A stretch of DNA of 64,000 nucleotides from Streptomyces hyderabadensis (GTDB taxonomy: Bacteria > Actinomycetota > Actinomycetes > Streptomycetales > Streptomycetaceae), in NCBI RefSeq assembly GCF_020404845.1, contig NZ_JAIOJZ010000012.1, positions 1 through 64,000 of the forward strand, written 5' to 3'. Below the pieces are notes generated by a model. The model ran no database searches. It was not told the origin of the DNA and saw only the letters and a list, made by a program, of their open reading frames with translations. Shown piece by piece: positions 42,984 through 51,578 of this stretch; within the stretch, counting starts at the first letter, position 1, and each line of letters begins with the position of its first letter. The translations under genes and the position numbers were made by a program.

Positions 42984-43391
42984 TCAGTCGACGACGGCAG
43001 TGGCCTCGACCTCGATCAGGTGCTCGGGCACGTCCAGTGCCGCGACGCCCAGCAGGGTGGCCGGGGCGGCCGGGGTCACCCCCAGCCGGGCGGCCGCCCG
43101 CTCGATGCCCGCCAGCAGGAGCGGCATCTTCTCCGGTGCCCAGTCGACGACGTGGACGTTCAGCTTGGCGACGTCCGCGAAGGAGGCACCGGCCGCCGCC
43201 AGGGCGGTGGCGACGTTGAGGTAGCACTGCTCGGCCTGCGCGGCCAGGTCTCCCGCGCCGACCGTGACGCCGTCGGCGTCCCAGGCGACCTGCCCGGCGA
43301 CGAAGACCAGTTTCGTTCCGGACGCGATCGACACCTGTCGGTAGACGTCCACTTCGGGCAGCCCGGCGGGGTTCACCAGGGTGATGGCCAT
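42984..43391 (-). CDS. RidA (YjgF/YER057c/UK114) family protein
   Basis: 135 residues, single RidA domain. VFVAGQVAWDADGVTVGAGDLAAQAEQCYLNV fits the family core, but the Arg that binds the imine carboxylate in classical RidA (NCxxR near residue 105) is not evident in HVVDWAPEKMPLLLAGI, so this is a divergent subgroup. I prefer ATG 43391, with AAGGAG about 10 nt upstream, over an ATG seven codons earlier that lies within that ribosome site. Convergent with the Gfo/Idh/MocA gene. Role uncertain. Confidence 0.87.
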   Translation of the reverse strand: MAITLVNPAGLPEVDVYRQVSIASGTKLVFVAGQVAWDADGVTVGAGDLAAQAEQCYLNVATALAAAGASFADVAKLNVHVVDWAPEKMPLLLAGIERAAARLGVTPAAPATLLGVAALDVPEHLIEVEATAVVD

Positions 43392-43533
43392 GTGTTCTTT
43401 CTCCTTGCCCATGCGCTCTCTTGTGGTTACTCGGGAACCGTAGGAGAGTGACCGCTGACATGGAAGAACGCACTTTTCGGTGACTGGGGAACCCCAGGGT
43501 GACCGAACAGCTCAGCGGGTCGCGCGGCGCGGA

Positions 43534-43947
43534 TCAGGCGCGTCGGCGGTCGGGGCCGCGGAAGACGGCCAGTCGCAGCACGACGAAGCGCACGACGGTG
43601 ACGGCGACGGACGTGGTGGCGAGGACGGCGGTCTCGGCGGCGGGCGAGGCGTCCGGCCGCCGGTGCGTGAACCAGAGCACGGCACCGGAGGTGACCAGGT
43701 AGCCGAGCAGGAAGAGGACGCCCGCTCCCAGGTGCGCGCGGACCGGTTTCGTGGCGGCGTGACGGAACGTCAGCCGCCGGTTCGCCTCGGTGTTCAGCAC
43801 CGTCAGCACGAGGAGCGAGACCAGGTTGGCGACCGCCGGGGGCGTCCACGGGCGCAGCCCCCAGTAGAGCAGCGCCTGTCCCGCGGTCGACGCGACGCCG
43901 ATCGTGACGAACCAGCCGACCTCCCGCGACCGCACCGCGCGCCCCAC
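43534..43947 (-). CDS. GtrA family small membrane protein
   Basis: 137 residues, four membrane helices. The opening VGWFVTIGVASTAGQALLYWGL and the motif NTEANRRLTFRHA after helix 2 are GtrA features. Members take part in polyprenol-linked sugar translocation, usually next to a glycosyltransferase, but none is close here. GTG start 43947. It is divergent from terB (180 bp). Confidence 0.85.
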   Translation of the reverse strand: MGRAVRSREVGWFVTIGVASTAGQALLYWGLRPWTPPAVANLVSLLVLTVLNTEANRRLTFRHAATKPVRAHLGAGVLFLLGYLVTSGAVLWFTHRRPDASPAAETAVLATTSVAVTVVRFVVLRLAVFRGPDRRRA

Positions 43948-44026
43948 CCAACCGATCCGTCGACGAACTCACCGGTGGCGCAGCGTACTACGACCCCACC
44001 AGGGGCTTTGCCTTTTCTTTGCCTTT

Positions 44027-44046
44027 CGGGAACCCTGTGGTTCCCG
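44027..44046. promoter_or_regulatory. Perfect hairpin between GtrA and TerB genes
   Basis: CGGGAACC (44027-44034), loop CTGT, GGTTCCCG (44039-44046): perfect 8-bp arms in the 180-bp divergent region, 80 bp before the TerB start. Preceded by a T-rich stretch TTTGCCTTTTCTTTGCCTTT. It may be an operator or a 5'-UTR structure of terB; a terminator is unlikely in this position. Confidence 0.45.
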
Positions 44047-44126
44047 GGCGCGTTCATCGTGGTGACCGCGGGAGATCGCGGCCGAGGACAGACCGATGGA
44101 CAGCGACAGAAGCCGAGGTGGCACGA

Positions 44127-44702
44127 GTGGCGATGTGGGACAAGATCAAGGACCAGGCCAAGACCTTCCAGCAGTCCCAGGGCACTCGGGGAGCGAGCGG
44201 ATCCGGCCAGGGTTCGCACGGGCCCCTGGGGGGCGGCAGGTCGGGTTCGTCCTCCGGCGGTTCCAAGGCCCAGCTGATCGGGATGTTCAAGTCCCAGCTC
44301 GCCTCGGCCAAGAACGAGTTGAAGAGCGGCGCATACCGGGACGCCAGCATGGCCATGTGCGCGCTGGTCGCCGCCGCGGACGGCCGGGTGGAGCCGGCCG
44401 AGCGGCAGCGCGTGGAGGAGCTGATCGTCTCCAACGAGGTGCTGCAGAACTTCCCGGCGGACCAGCTCCGCCAGCGGTTCAACCAGCACGTGGACCGGCT
44501 CCTCGCCAACTTCGAGCAGGGGAAGGCCGAGGCCCTCCAGGTGATCGCCAAGGCCGCCAAGAAGCCCGCGGAGGCCCGGGCGGTCGTGCAGACGGGCATG
44601 GTCGTCGCGGGAGCCGACGGGTCCTTCGAGCAGTCCGAGCAGTACGCGATCCGCGAGGCGTGCACCGCACTGAACATCCCGCCCTCGGAGTTCGGCGTCT
44701 GA
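44127..44702 (+). CDS. TerB family tellurite-resistance-like protein
   Basis: 191 residues. A Gly/Ser-rich linker (about 14-45) precedes a TerB helical domain (about 50-190) with SMAMCALVAAADGRVEPAERQRVEELI and a second ADGSFEQSEQYAIREAC, both acidic metal-binding-like loops. The family is linked to membrane and stress functions and tellurite/phage resistance in ter operons; no other ter gene is here. The GTG at 44127 has GAGG eight bases upstream, better than the ATG two codons later. Its TGA abuts the convergent CGNR gene stop with no spacer. Confidence 0.87.
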   Translation: MAMWDKIKDQAKTFQQSQGTRGASGSGQGSHGPLGGGRSGSSSGGSKAQLIGMFKSQLASAKNELKSGAYRDASMAMCALVAAADGRVEPAERQRVEELIVSNEVLQNFPADQLRQRFNQHVDRLLANFEQGKAEALQVIAKAAKKPAEARAVVQTGMVVAGADGSFEQSEQYAIREACTALNIPPSEFGV

Positions 44703-45320
44703 TCACCCCTCCGCCCGGCGCCGGTGCGCCGCGACCCGCTCCCGGGTCGCGCAGCGACGTGAGCAGTAGCGGCGCTCCGGACCACTGCCCCGGGCGATGA
44801 AGACGTTCCGGCAGCTGCCGGAGGCGCAGACCCTGCCGGGCGGGCGTTGCCGGTCCCATACCAGGACCGTCAATGCCAGGCAGGACGAGGCCAGGAACCA
44901 CTCGGGCCAGGGCGCGTCGTCGGCGTGGTCGATGTGCGGATGCCAGGGGGAGCCGCCCTGGTGGGACGACAGGCGCAGGCGTCCCGTGTGTGTACCGAGC
45001 AGGCGGTTGAGGACGTGCGCGGCGGCGTCGGCGGACTCCGCCGCGAAGACCTCCCGCAGCAGCACGGCGGCCTCGCGCATCCCCTCCACGTCACGGACGG
45101 TGAGGTCGACGGGCTCCTTCTCGCCGTAGGCGCGCAGCACCTCGGCGACCGCGTCGGGGGCGGGGCCCGGGCCGGTGTCGGCCGGGCCCGCACCGAGCAC
45201 GTTGACGAGGGCGGCGGTGCGCCGCGCCGTGGACAGCACCGAGTGCCTGGTGGACCAGTCGTCGTCGTGAGCGTCGGCGTCAGCGGCGCGGGGAGTGGAC
45301 ACGGGGCGAATGTAACGCAT
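44703..45320 (-). CDS. CGNR zinc-finger regulator (ABATE domain)
   Basis: 205 residues. N-terminal ABATE-type ligand/stress domain (about 25-155) and C-terminal zinc finger about 165-205: CASGSCRNVFIARGSGPERR, then CSRRCATRERVAAHRRR. This deviates from CGNR (C-R-N-V) but keeps four Cys. Putative DNA-binding stress regulator. ATG 45320, with no Shine-Dalgarno visible; the message may be leaderless. Only 11 bp separate it from the divergent MFS start, so regulation of that exporter is likely. Confidence 0.88.
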   Translation of the reverse strand: MRYIRPVSTPRAADADAHDDDWSTRHSVLSTARRTAALVNVLGAGPADTGPGPAPDAVAEVLRAYGEKEPVDLTVRDVEGMREAAVLLREVFAAESADAAAHVLNRLLGTHTGRLRLSSHQGGSPWHPHIDHADDAPWPEWFLASSCLALTVLVWDRQRPPGRVCASGSCRNVFIARGSGPERRYCSRRCATRERVAAHRRRAEG

Positions 45321-45350
45321 ATTGCGGAGTTTTGAGTTACCTCCGTAACG
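45312..45350. promoter_or_regulatory. GTAACG repeats in the CGNR/MFS divergent start region
   Basis: GTAACG occurs at 45312-45317 and 45345-45350 (33 bp, about three helical turns), and GTTAC-ctcc-GTAAC (45336-45349) is an inverted repeat. These flank and overlap both start codons. They fit an autoregulatory operator for the CGNR protein controlling both genes; direct evidence is absent. Confidence 0.5.
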
Positions 45351-46522
45351 TCTTGGCGGTGCCGAAGGGTTACTCGATTCGCCTCTACCTGGCCGCGGCG
45401 ACGGCCGCGCGCGCCGGGGACGAGATGTCCGGACCGGCGCTGCTGCTGGCGGGCCTCGCCGTCACCGGTTCGACGGCCGCCGCGTCCACACTGCTCGCGG
45501 GGCTCACGGTCTCCGCCGCGCTCGGCGGCCCGCTGCTCGGGGCGCTCCTGGACCGGTCGGTGCGACCGGGCCGCCTGCTGGCGGGCGCGCTGGCGCTGTA
45601 CGCGACGGGGCTGACGGCGATCCTCGCGGGGCTCGGCAGCCTTCCCATGGCCTGCACCGTCCCGCTCGCCGTGCTCACGGGGCTGCTGGGCCCGGCGCTG
45701 TCGGGCGGCTGGACCGCGCAACTCCCCCGTGTGGCGGCGGACGCACGGCTGCCCAGGGCCAACGCGCTGGACGCGATGACCTTCGGCGCGGCGAGCCTGG
45801 CCGGTCCGGCCCTGGCCGGGGGTGTGGCCGAGCTGCTGGGGGCCTCGTCGGCGGTCGTGGTCTCCGCGGCGCTGATCACGGCGGCGGTGCCCGTCGCATG
45901 GCGGTTGCCGGGGCGCACCGCCCCGGACCGGGACGTGCGGCCGGCCCCGGTGGCGGGCACCCTCGCCGCCGGGTTCCGGGTCGTTCTCCGGCGTCCGTTG
46001 CTGGCCCGGGCGACCTTCACCTCGGTCGTCTCCTGCCTCGCCCAGGGAATGCTGGCGGCCTGCGTCCCGCTGCTCGGCGCGCAGGTGCTCGGCGCGGCCG
46101 GGCGCGGTGTCCTGCTGTTCTCCGGCGCGGCGGTCGCCGCCCTGGCGGCCAACGCCGTCCTCGCCCGGCGCCCGCTCGCCGCCGCCCCCGACACGGTCGT
46201 CCGGGCGGGCGCCCTGCTCCAGGCGGTCGCCCTGACGCTGGCGGCCACGGGCCGTCCGGTGCCGCTCGTGATCGCCGTGCTCGTCCTCGGCCTCGGCGAG
46301 GGTCCCCAGCTCACCGCGCTCTTCGCGGTACGGCACCGGGAGGCCCCGGAGCACCTTCGGGGCCAGGTCTTCACCACCGGGGCGAGCCTCAAGATCAGCG
46401 CGTTCGCCCTGGGCGTGGCCGTCGCCGGCCCTCTCGCCGCGTGGTCCCTGCCGGGCGCGCTGGCCCTGGCGGCGGGCACGGCGGCGGCCGGGGCACTGGT
46501 CCTCGGCCGGGAAAGCGTTTGA
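45332..46522 (+). CDS. MFS transporter (drug-efflux-like)
   Basis: 396 residues, 12 membrane segments. The N-terminus SYLRNVLAVPKGYSIRLYLA followed by AARAGDEMSGPALLLAGLAV resembles the start of actinobacterial MFS exporters, which argues for the TTG start at 45332 even though its ribosome site (GGAG two bases away) is poor. GTG 45359 is the alternative. The 2-3 loop is DRSVRPGRLLAG (degenerate). Divergent from, and probably regulated by, the CGNR protein. Substrate unknown. Confidence 0.82.
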   Translation: MSYLRNVLAVPKGYSIRLYLAAATAARAGDEMSGPALLLAGLAVTGSTAAASTLLAGLTVSAALGGPLLGALLDRSVRPGRLLAGALALYATGLTAILAGLGSLPMACTVPLAVLTGLLGPALSGGWTAQLPRVAADARLPRANALDAMTFGAASLAGPALAGGVAELLGASSAVVVSAALITAAVPVAWRLPGRTAPDRDVRPAPVAGTLAAGFRVVLRRPLLARATFTSVVSCLAQGMLAACVPLLGAQVLGAAGRGVLLFSGAAVAALAANAVLARRPLAAAPDTVVRAGALLQAVALTLAATGRPVPLVIAVLVLGLGEGPQLTALFAVRHREAPEHLRGQVFTTGASLKISAFALGVAVAGPLAAWSLPGALALAAGTAAAGALVLGRESV

Positions 46523-46546
46523 CGGCCGTCCGCGTCGAAGGGTCGG

Positions 46547-47464
46547 ATGAGCGCCATGAGTTCAGGGCATACGCATCCGGCCCGGTGCCGCGTCGACGAC
46601 CGTCTGGTACGGCGCTTGGTCGACGGGCAGTTCCCGCGGTGGTCGGGCCTGCCGGTCGAGCGCTTCCCCTCCGGCGGCACGGTCAACGCGATGTACCGGC
46701 TGGGCGAGGACATGGTCGTGCGGCTGCCGCTGGTCGCGAGCGGCGTGGCGGACGTGGCGACGGAGCGGGTGTGGCTGCCGCGGCTGTCGCCCCTGCTGCC
46801 CACCGCTGTCCCCGAGGTGCTCGCGGAAGGAGTGCCGGCCGACGGGTACCCCTGGCCCTGGTCGGTCTACCGGTGGCTGCCCGGCGAGATCCCCGAGGCA
46901 GGAGCGCTGGCCGATCCCGTGCGCCTGGCGGAGGACCTGGCCGCCTTCGTGGCGGCGATGCGCGGCATCTCCCTGCCCGGCGCGCCGCAGGCGTACCGCG
47001 GCGGGCCGCTCACCGTGCTCGACGCACCGACCCGGGCCGCGCTCGACAAACTGCGCGCCCTCCCCGAAGAGGACGTCGACTGCGACACGCTGGCCGCCGT
47101 GTGGCAGGACGCGCTGCGCGCACCGGCCTGGCAGGGGCCGCCCGGTTGGCTGCACGCGGACCTGATGCCGGGCAATCTGCTGGTGAGCGGAGGCAGGCTC
47201 TCCGCGGTGATCGACTTCGGGTGCATGGGGGTGGGCGATCCGGCCTGCGACCTCTTCCCGGCGTGGAACCTGCTGCCGCCCGGCGCGAGGGAGGTCTTCC
47301 GCGAGGCGCTCGGCGTGGACGACGCGTCCTGGCGGCGCGGCCGGGGCCGCACCCTCTCCCAGGCGCTGATCGCCCTGCCGTACTACCGCAGCACCAACCC
47401 CGCGATGGCCGGCAACGCCCGGCACGTGATCCGGGCGGTGCTGGCGGAGGCGGAGGGCCGCTAG
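46547..47464 (+). CDS. Aminoglycoside phosphotransferase/homoserine-kinase-like family
   Basis: 305 residues. Kinase-like fold: nucleotide loop FPSGGTVNAMYRLGEDMVVRLP (about 42-63), catalytic Brenner motif GWLHADLMPGNLLVSGG (HxDxxxxN), and metal-binding VIDFGCMGVGDPACDLFPAW. The family phosphorylates aminoglycosides, macrolides, choline or homoserine; this one is similar to chromosomal APH(3'')-like proteins of unknown substrate. ATG 46547 with GAAGGG four bases before; ATG 46556 is an alternative. It follows the MFS exporter by 24 bp, so the two may form a small export/inactivation unit. Confidence 0.9.
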   Translation: MSAMSSGHTHPARCRVDDRLVRRLVDGQFPRWSGLPVERFPSGGTVNAMYRLGEDMVVRLPLVASGVADVATERVWLPRLSPLLPTAVPEVLAEGVPADGYPWPWSVYRWLPGEIPEAGALADPVRLAEDLAAFVAAMRGISLPGAPQAYRGGPLTVLDAPTRAALDKLRALPEEDVDCDTLAAVWQDALRAPAWQGPPGWLHADLMPGNLLVSGGRLSAVIDFGCMGVGDPACDLFPAWNLLPPGAREVFREALGVDDASWRRGRGRTLSQALIALPYYRSTNPAMAGNARHVIRAVLAEAEGR

Positions 47465-47494
47465 GACGGCGCCCCTGCGGCCGGGTCCCGCGGC

Positions 47495-48961
47495 CTACGG
47501 GGCGATCCCCACGCCCTCGGTCCTGCTCCACGCCCGCTCCTGAGCGGCCGTCATGGCGGGCCAGGCGAGACCGCCCGGCCGGGGCCGCACCCGTGAGGCG
47601 TACGGAGACGGGCGGAATCCGGGGTCGTAGAAGCACCCCTCGCCGTAAGTCGCGTCGAAGGCGGAGCAGGAGTCGGCGATCGAGCGCGGGCTCGGCCTGC
47701 GGCCGGTGCGCACCCAGGAGTCCAGCGCGGAGATCGAGCCCGCGTACTCGGAGTCGCTCAGCGAGCTGTGCTCGTGTTCCCGCGTGAAGGTCTGGACGAG
47801 GTGGCGGTCCCGGCCGGCGCCCCGGAGCGTGGCGCGGTAGGCGGCCTCGTGCTCCACGAACGCGGTCGGGTCGTCGATGGCGTGCAGGGTGAGGACGGGC
47901 AGGGAGACCCGGCCGGTGAGGTCGCTGTCCCAGGACAGGTCGCGCCGCGCGGTGGGGTCGGCCGAGAAGCGCTCGACGCCCGCGTTGAGCGCCTTGTCGT
48001 CGTGCGAACCCGAGTAGCGCACCCCTCGGTTGCTCCAGGGGTTGCGTCCGCCGAGCCGGTTGGTCACGATGTCCCGGAACGTGAAGGTGGCGAACCGCAG
48101 ATGGGACTCCAGGGTGCGCTCGGGGATGCCGGTGACCGCGAGGATGTCGTCGAGGTTGCGCTGCTGGAGCGCGGTCCGCTCCGCGGGGTCGGAGGCGTAG
48201 CCCGTGCACTCCTGGAGACGGGCGCGCAGTCCTGCCGTGGTCATGGTGGAACCGGGGCGCAGGCCCTGCCACAGCGGGTACTGCGGCTCGGCCGGGCGCG
48301 GGTGGTTGTGGCAGTAGTACTGGTAGACCACCCGCAGGTCCACGCGGTAGTCGTAGCCGCGCGAACCGCCGCCGAGCACGCCGTTGGTCAGCAGCACCCC
48401 GTCGTAGGCGCCCGGGCGCCGGCCGTAGGTCTCGGCGACCTTGGCGGCGACGTTCCCGCCCCAGGACTGGCCGTGCAGATAGGTGCGTTCCGGCCGGCCG
48501 AACCGGTCGGTGAACAGGCGGCGCACGTTCTCGGTGTCGGCGGCCGCCATGCGGGCCCCGTAGCCGCCGCGCCGGTAGGAGGAGGCGGCCCAGGCGTAGC
48601 CCTGGTCGACCATCACCGCCCAGCGCTCCAGGTCCTCGGTGCTGCGGTCCGGGTCGGCGGCGTCGCCGAGGTCGGGGCCGCCGTGGGCGTGCACGACGAG
48701 GGACCCGTTCCAGCGGTGGGGCACGGCCATCGTGTAGTAGGCACCGTGCGCGTCCTGGCCGGTGTAACAGGTGGCCTTCTCGGCGAGGGCGGGCGGACAG
48801 TCGGCGGCCGCCGGCTGCCCGGCCGCCCGCGCGGGGGTGGCGGCGGCGACGTTGCCGAGGGTGCCGAGGAAGACGGCGGCGAGCGCGGCGGCGACCACCG
48901 CCGATCGGCTTCTGCGGCGGGTGGGCCGGGTGTCGTGCCGGGGAGCGGGAGGTGTGGTCAA
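47495..48961 (-). CDS. Secreted alpha/beta hydrolase
   Basis: 488 residues. Signal peptide: RPTRRRSRSAVVAAALAAVF with cleavage after about 46 (ARA-AG). Hydrolase core: oxyanion region VVHAHGGPDLGDA, nucleophile elbow LHGQSWGGNVAAK (Ser), acid in LHAIDDPTAFVEHE, and His in TREHEHSSLSDSE. Paired Cys (DCPPALAEKATC, YYCHNHP, DSCSAFDATYGEGC) suggest extracellular disulphides. Substrate unknown (ester or peptide). The start is a TTG at 48961 with AGGAG seven bases upstream. Convergent with the kinase gene. Confidence 0.88.
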   Translation of the reverse strand: MTTPPAPRHDTRPTRRRSRSAVVAAALAAVFLGTLGNVAAATPARAAGQPAAADCPPALAEKATCYTGQDAHGAYYTMAVPHRWNGSLVVHAHGGPDLGDAADPDRSTEDLERWAVMVDQGYAWAASSYRRGGYGARMAAADTENVRRLFTDRFGRPERTYLHGQSWGGNVAAKVAETYGRRPGAYDGVLLTNGVLGGGSRGYDYRVDLRVVYQYYCHNHPRPAEPQYPLWQGLRPGSTMTTAGLRARLQECTGYASDPAERTALQQRNLDDILAVTGIPERTLESHLRFATFTFRDIVTNRLGGRNPWSNRGVRYSGSHDDKALNAGVERFSADPTARRDLSWDSDLTGRVSLPVLTLHAIDDPTAFVEHEAAYRATLRGAGRDRHLVQTFTREHEHSSLSDSEYAGSISALDSWVRTGRRPSPRSIADSCSAFDATYGEGCFYDPGFRPSPYASRVRPRPGGLAWPAMTAAQERAWSRTEGVGIAP

Positions 48962-49129
48962 GGTGCGGCTCCTGTACGTGCGGGCGGGCCGGCGCGAAGT
49001 CGCGCTGCGAGCGGGGATGTTAGGAATCCCCCGGATCCGGAGCCACCCCTTCGGCTGTTGCGTTCATAGTGTTCGCCGAGCCTCGCCGAGTCCGCCCGTC
49101 CGGAACTCCGCGCGTTCCTGCGTGGCCTC

Positions 49130-49210
49130 TTGACGCCCCATTGGTCTCTACCTATCGTCACCGCCCAGTCGAACGTTCAGAACAACACTCAACGTTCACA
49201 TACTCGAACG
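49130..49210 (+). promoter_or_regulatory. Promoter and repeat array before the alginate-lyase-family gene
   Basis: TTGACG (49130-49135), 17-bp spacer, TATCGT (49153-49158). Just downstream are AACGTT copies at 49172-49177 (within palindrome GAACGTTC) and 49191-49196, then GAACG at 49206-49210. A promoter with downstream operator repeats suggests repression by a substrate-responsive regulator not encoded next to it. Confidence 0.65.
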
Positions 49211-49224
49211 GATGGACCCCCCAC

Positions 49225-50432
49225 ATGTCCTCTGCTCCCCCGCGTCGGCACCGCAGATCCCGCGCCGTCCTCCTCGCCACCCTCACCGCCGCACTCACCG
49301 GCGCCCTGTTGACCGGGCCCGGCTCGGTCATCCCCCGCGCGGACGCCGCACCACACATCCCGGAGTCACCGTCTCCCAGGGTCAACTCGACTTCGCCCGC
49401 GCCAAGGTCGACGCCGGGGCCCAACCCTGGAAGGGCGCCTTCGACCAGATGATGGCGAGCCGGTACGCCGACCTGAACCGCACCCCGAAGCCCCGCGCAG
49501 TGGTGGAGTGCGGGTCCTACTCCAACCCGAACTACGGCTGCACCGACGAGCGCGAGGATGCGATCGCGGCCTACACCAACGCGCTGGCCTGGTACTTCAC
49601 CCGGGACGAGAGGTACGCGCGCAAGTCCATCGAGCTGATGGACGCCTGGTCCGCCGTGCTCCGGGACCACACCAACAGCAACGCGCCGCTGCAGACCGGG
49701 TGGGCCGGGTCGTCCTGGCCCAAGGCCGCCGAGATCATCAAGTACACGTACGACGGCACCTGGGCGAACTCGGGCCGCTTCGCCACCATGCTCCGCGACG
49801 TCTACCTGCCGGAGATCACCAACGGCTCCAACTCCAACGGCAACTGGGAGCTGACGATGATGGAGGCCGCCGTCGGCATCTCCGTCTTCCTGGAGGACAG
49901 GACCTCCTACGACAAGGCCATGGCCAGGTTTCGCACCCGCACGGCCGCGTACGTGTACCTGAACTCCGACGGAGAGCTCCCGAAGACCGTGCCGAGCCAG
50001 CACCTCGACACCCGGGACAAGATCGTCAAGTACTGGCAGGGCCAGTCCACCTTCGTCACCGGCCTCACCCAGGAGACCTGCCGGGACTTCACCCACACCG
50101 GGTACGGCATCTCGTCCATCTCGCACGTCGCCGAAACCAGCCGGATCCAGGGGCAGGACCTGTACGGCACCGACGTCGGCGAGCGGCTGCGGCACGCGCT
50201 CGGCTTCCAGGCCAAGTACCAGCAGGGGGCAGCCGTCCCGAGCTGGCTGTGCGGGGGCGAGGTCGACCTCGGCCTGGGCCCGGTGACCGAGGTCGGCTAC
50301 AACGCCCTGCACAACCGCCTCGGGTTCGCCATGGACAACACCGAGGCGCTCACCGAACGCACCCGCCCCTCCGGCACGAACAACCTCTTCGTCGCCTGGG
50401 AGACGCTCACCCACGGCGACAACCCCGCCTAG
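49225..50432 (+). pseudogene. Secreted alginate lyase family protein, frameshifted
   Basis: The signal peptide reads in one frame from ATG 49225: MSSAPPRRHRRSRAVLLATL, hydrophobic core, ADAAPH. The catalytic domain reads in another frame from about 49356: HPGVTVSQGQLDFARAKVDA through QMMASRYADLN, SSWPKAAEIIKYTYDGTWA, NSNGNWELTMMEAAVGISVF and GEVDLGLGPVTEVGYNALHN. The two join at CCACACATCC (49351-49360): either one base is missing or one CA unit is extra. Downstream there is no other disruption. Homologues have HPGV immediately after the signal sequence, so the break is real relative to the family. It may be a recent mutation, a sequencing error or, less likely, slippage at CACACA. Role: cleavage of uronate polymers outside the cell. 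Confidence 0.8.
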
Positions 50433-50471
50433 GCCCGGTCGGACGCGGGCCGACGCCGGGCCGACGCCCTG

Positions 50472-51578
50472 TCAGCTGTCGTAGTCCACGGTCAGCTTCT
50501 CGGAGACGGGGTACGACTGGCAGGTCAGGACGTAGCCGGCGTCGACCTCGGCGGTTTCGAGCGCGTAGTTGCGGCGCATGTCGGCGCTGCCGTCGGTGAC
50601 CAGGGCCCGGCAGGTTCCGCAGACCCCGCCCTTGCAGGCGAAGGGCAGGTCGGGGCGGGTCTGCTGGGCCCCGTCGAGGATCGACCGCTCCCGGGAGAGC
50701 GAGGCGGTCGTGGAGCGGCCGTCCAGGGTGATGGTGACCTCGCTGACGGGGCCCTCGGGGCCGCTCTCCTCGTGGCGCACCTCCCGCACGGGCTCGTCGT
50801 CGGCGTAGAACAGCTCGCGGTGGACGCGCTCGGCCGGGACGCCGAGGCCGGACAGGACCTGCTGGGCGTCGGCGACCATGCCCTGCGGTCCGCACAGCCA
50901 CCAGTGGTCCGCGCCCGCCACGTCCAGCAGCGAGCCGATGAGCGCCGACAGCCGTTCCGCGTCCAGGCGCCCGGAGAGCACCTCGGCCTCGCGCGGTTCG
51001 CGGGAGAGCACGTGGGCGAGGTGGAAGCGGGTCGGGTGGAGGTCCTTCAGGTCGGCCAGCTCGTCGGCGAACATCACCGTGTCGGTGCGGCGGTTGCCGT
51101 AGAAGAGGGTGACGGTGGAGCGGTCGTCGGCGGCGAGCACCGACTCGGCGATGGACACCATCGGGGTGATGCCCGAACCGGCCGCGATCAGGACGTGGTG
51201 GCCGGGAGTGGTCAGGTCGGGCGTGAACAGTCCGGTGGGCGCCATCACCTCGACGGTGTCGCCCGGCCGCACCTCGTCGACCAGCCACGCCGAGAACAGT
51301 CCGCCCGGCACCACCCGTACTCCGATGCGCGGCGCCGCACCGGCCGGTGCGCAGATCGAGTACGAGCGGCGCTCGTCCCGGCCGTCCACCTCGCGCCGCA
51401 GGGTGAGCGACTGACCGGGCGCGAAGGCGAACTCCCCGGCCAGTTCGTCGGGGATCTCGAAGCTGACGGCCGCCGCGTCCGCGCACAGCCGCTCGACGGC
51501 GGCGACGCGCAGACGGTGGAAGGCGGGCCGGCGGCGGGTGCGCACCGGCGGCGCCGGGACGGGGGCGGTCGGGGCCAT
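50472..51578 (-). CDS. paaE: Phenylacetyl-CoA epoxidase reductase subunit PaaE
   Basis: 368 residues. FNR-type reductase: FAD site DERRSYSICAPAG, NAD(P) site HHVLIAAGSGITPMVSIAES and WWLCGPQGMVADA. The C-terminal plant-type 2Fe-2S domain has FACKGGVCGTCRALV and a final LTCQSYP Cys. It passes electrons from NADPH to the PaaAC oxygenase. Its ATG 51578 overlaps the last base of the paaD stop. Last gene of the paaABCDE operon. Confidence 0.95.
   Translation of the reverse strand: MAPTAPVPAPPVRTRRRPAFHRLRVAAVERLCADAAAVSFEIPDELAGEFAFAPGQSLTLRREVDGRDERRSYSICAPAGAAPRIGVRVVPGGLFSAWLVDEVRPGDTVEVMAPTGLFTPDLTTPGHHVLIAAGSGITPMVSIAESVLAADDRSTVTLFYGNRRTDTVMFADELADLKDLHPTRFHLAHVLSREPREAEVLSGRLDAERLSALIGSLLDVAGADHWWLCGPQGMVADAQQVLSGLGVPAERVHRELFYADDEPVREVRHEESGPEGPVSEVTITLDGRSTTASLSRERSILDGAQQTRPDLPFACKGGVCGTCRALVTDGSADMRRNYALETAEVDAGYVLTCQSYPVSEKLTVDYDS

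Noticed and set aside
43484..43497. CTGGGG-aa-CCCCAG as terminator after the GtrA gene
   Set aside because: A two-base loop cannot form a stable hairpin without opening the stem; listed neither as terminator nor as operator.
49212..49355. ATG 49212 as an in-frame start for the alginate lyase domain
   Set aside because: It would encode an Arg/Pro-rich N-terminus (MDPPHVLCSPAS) without a signal peptide, while the overlapping frame encodes a perfect one. The frameshift explanation is better.
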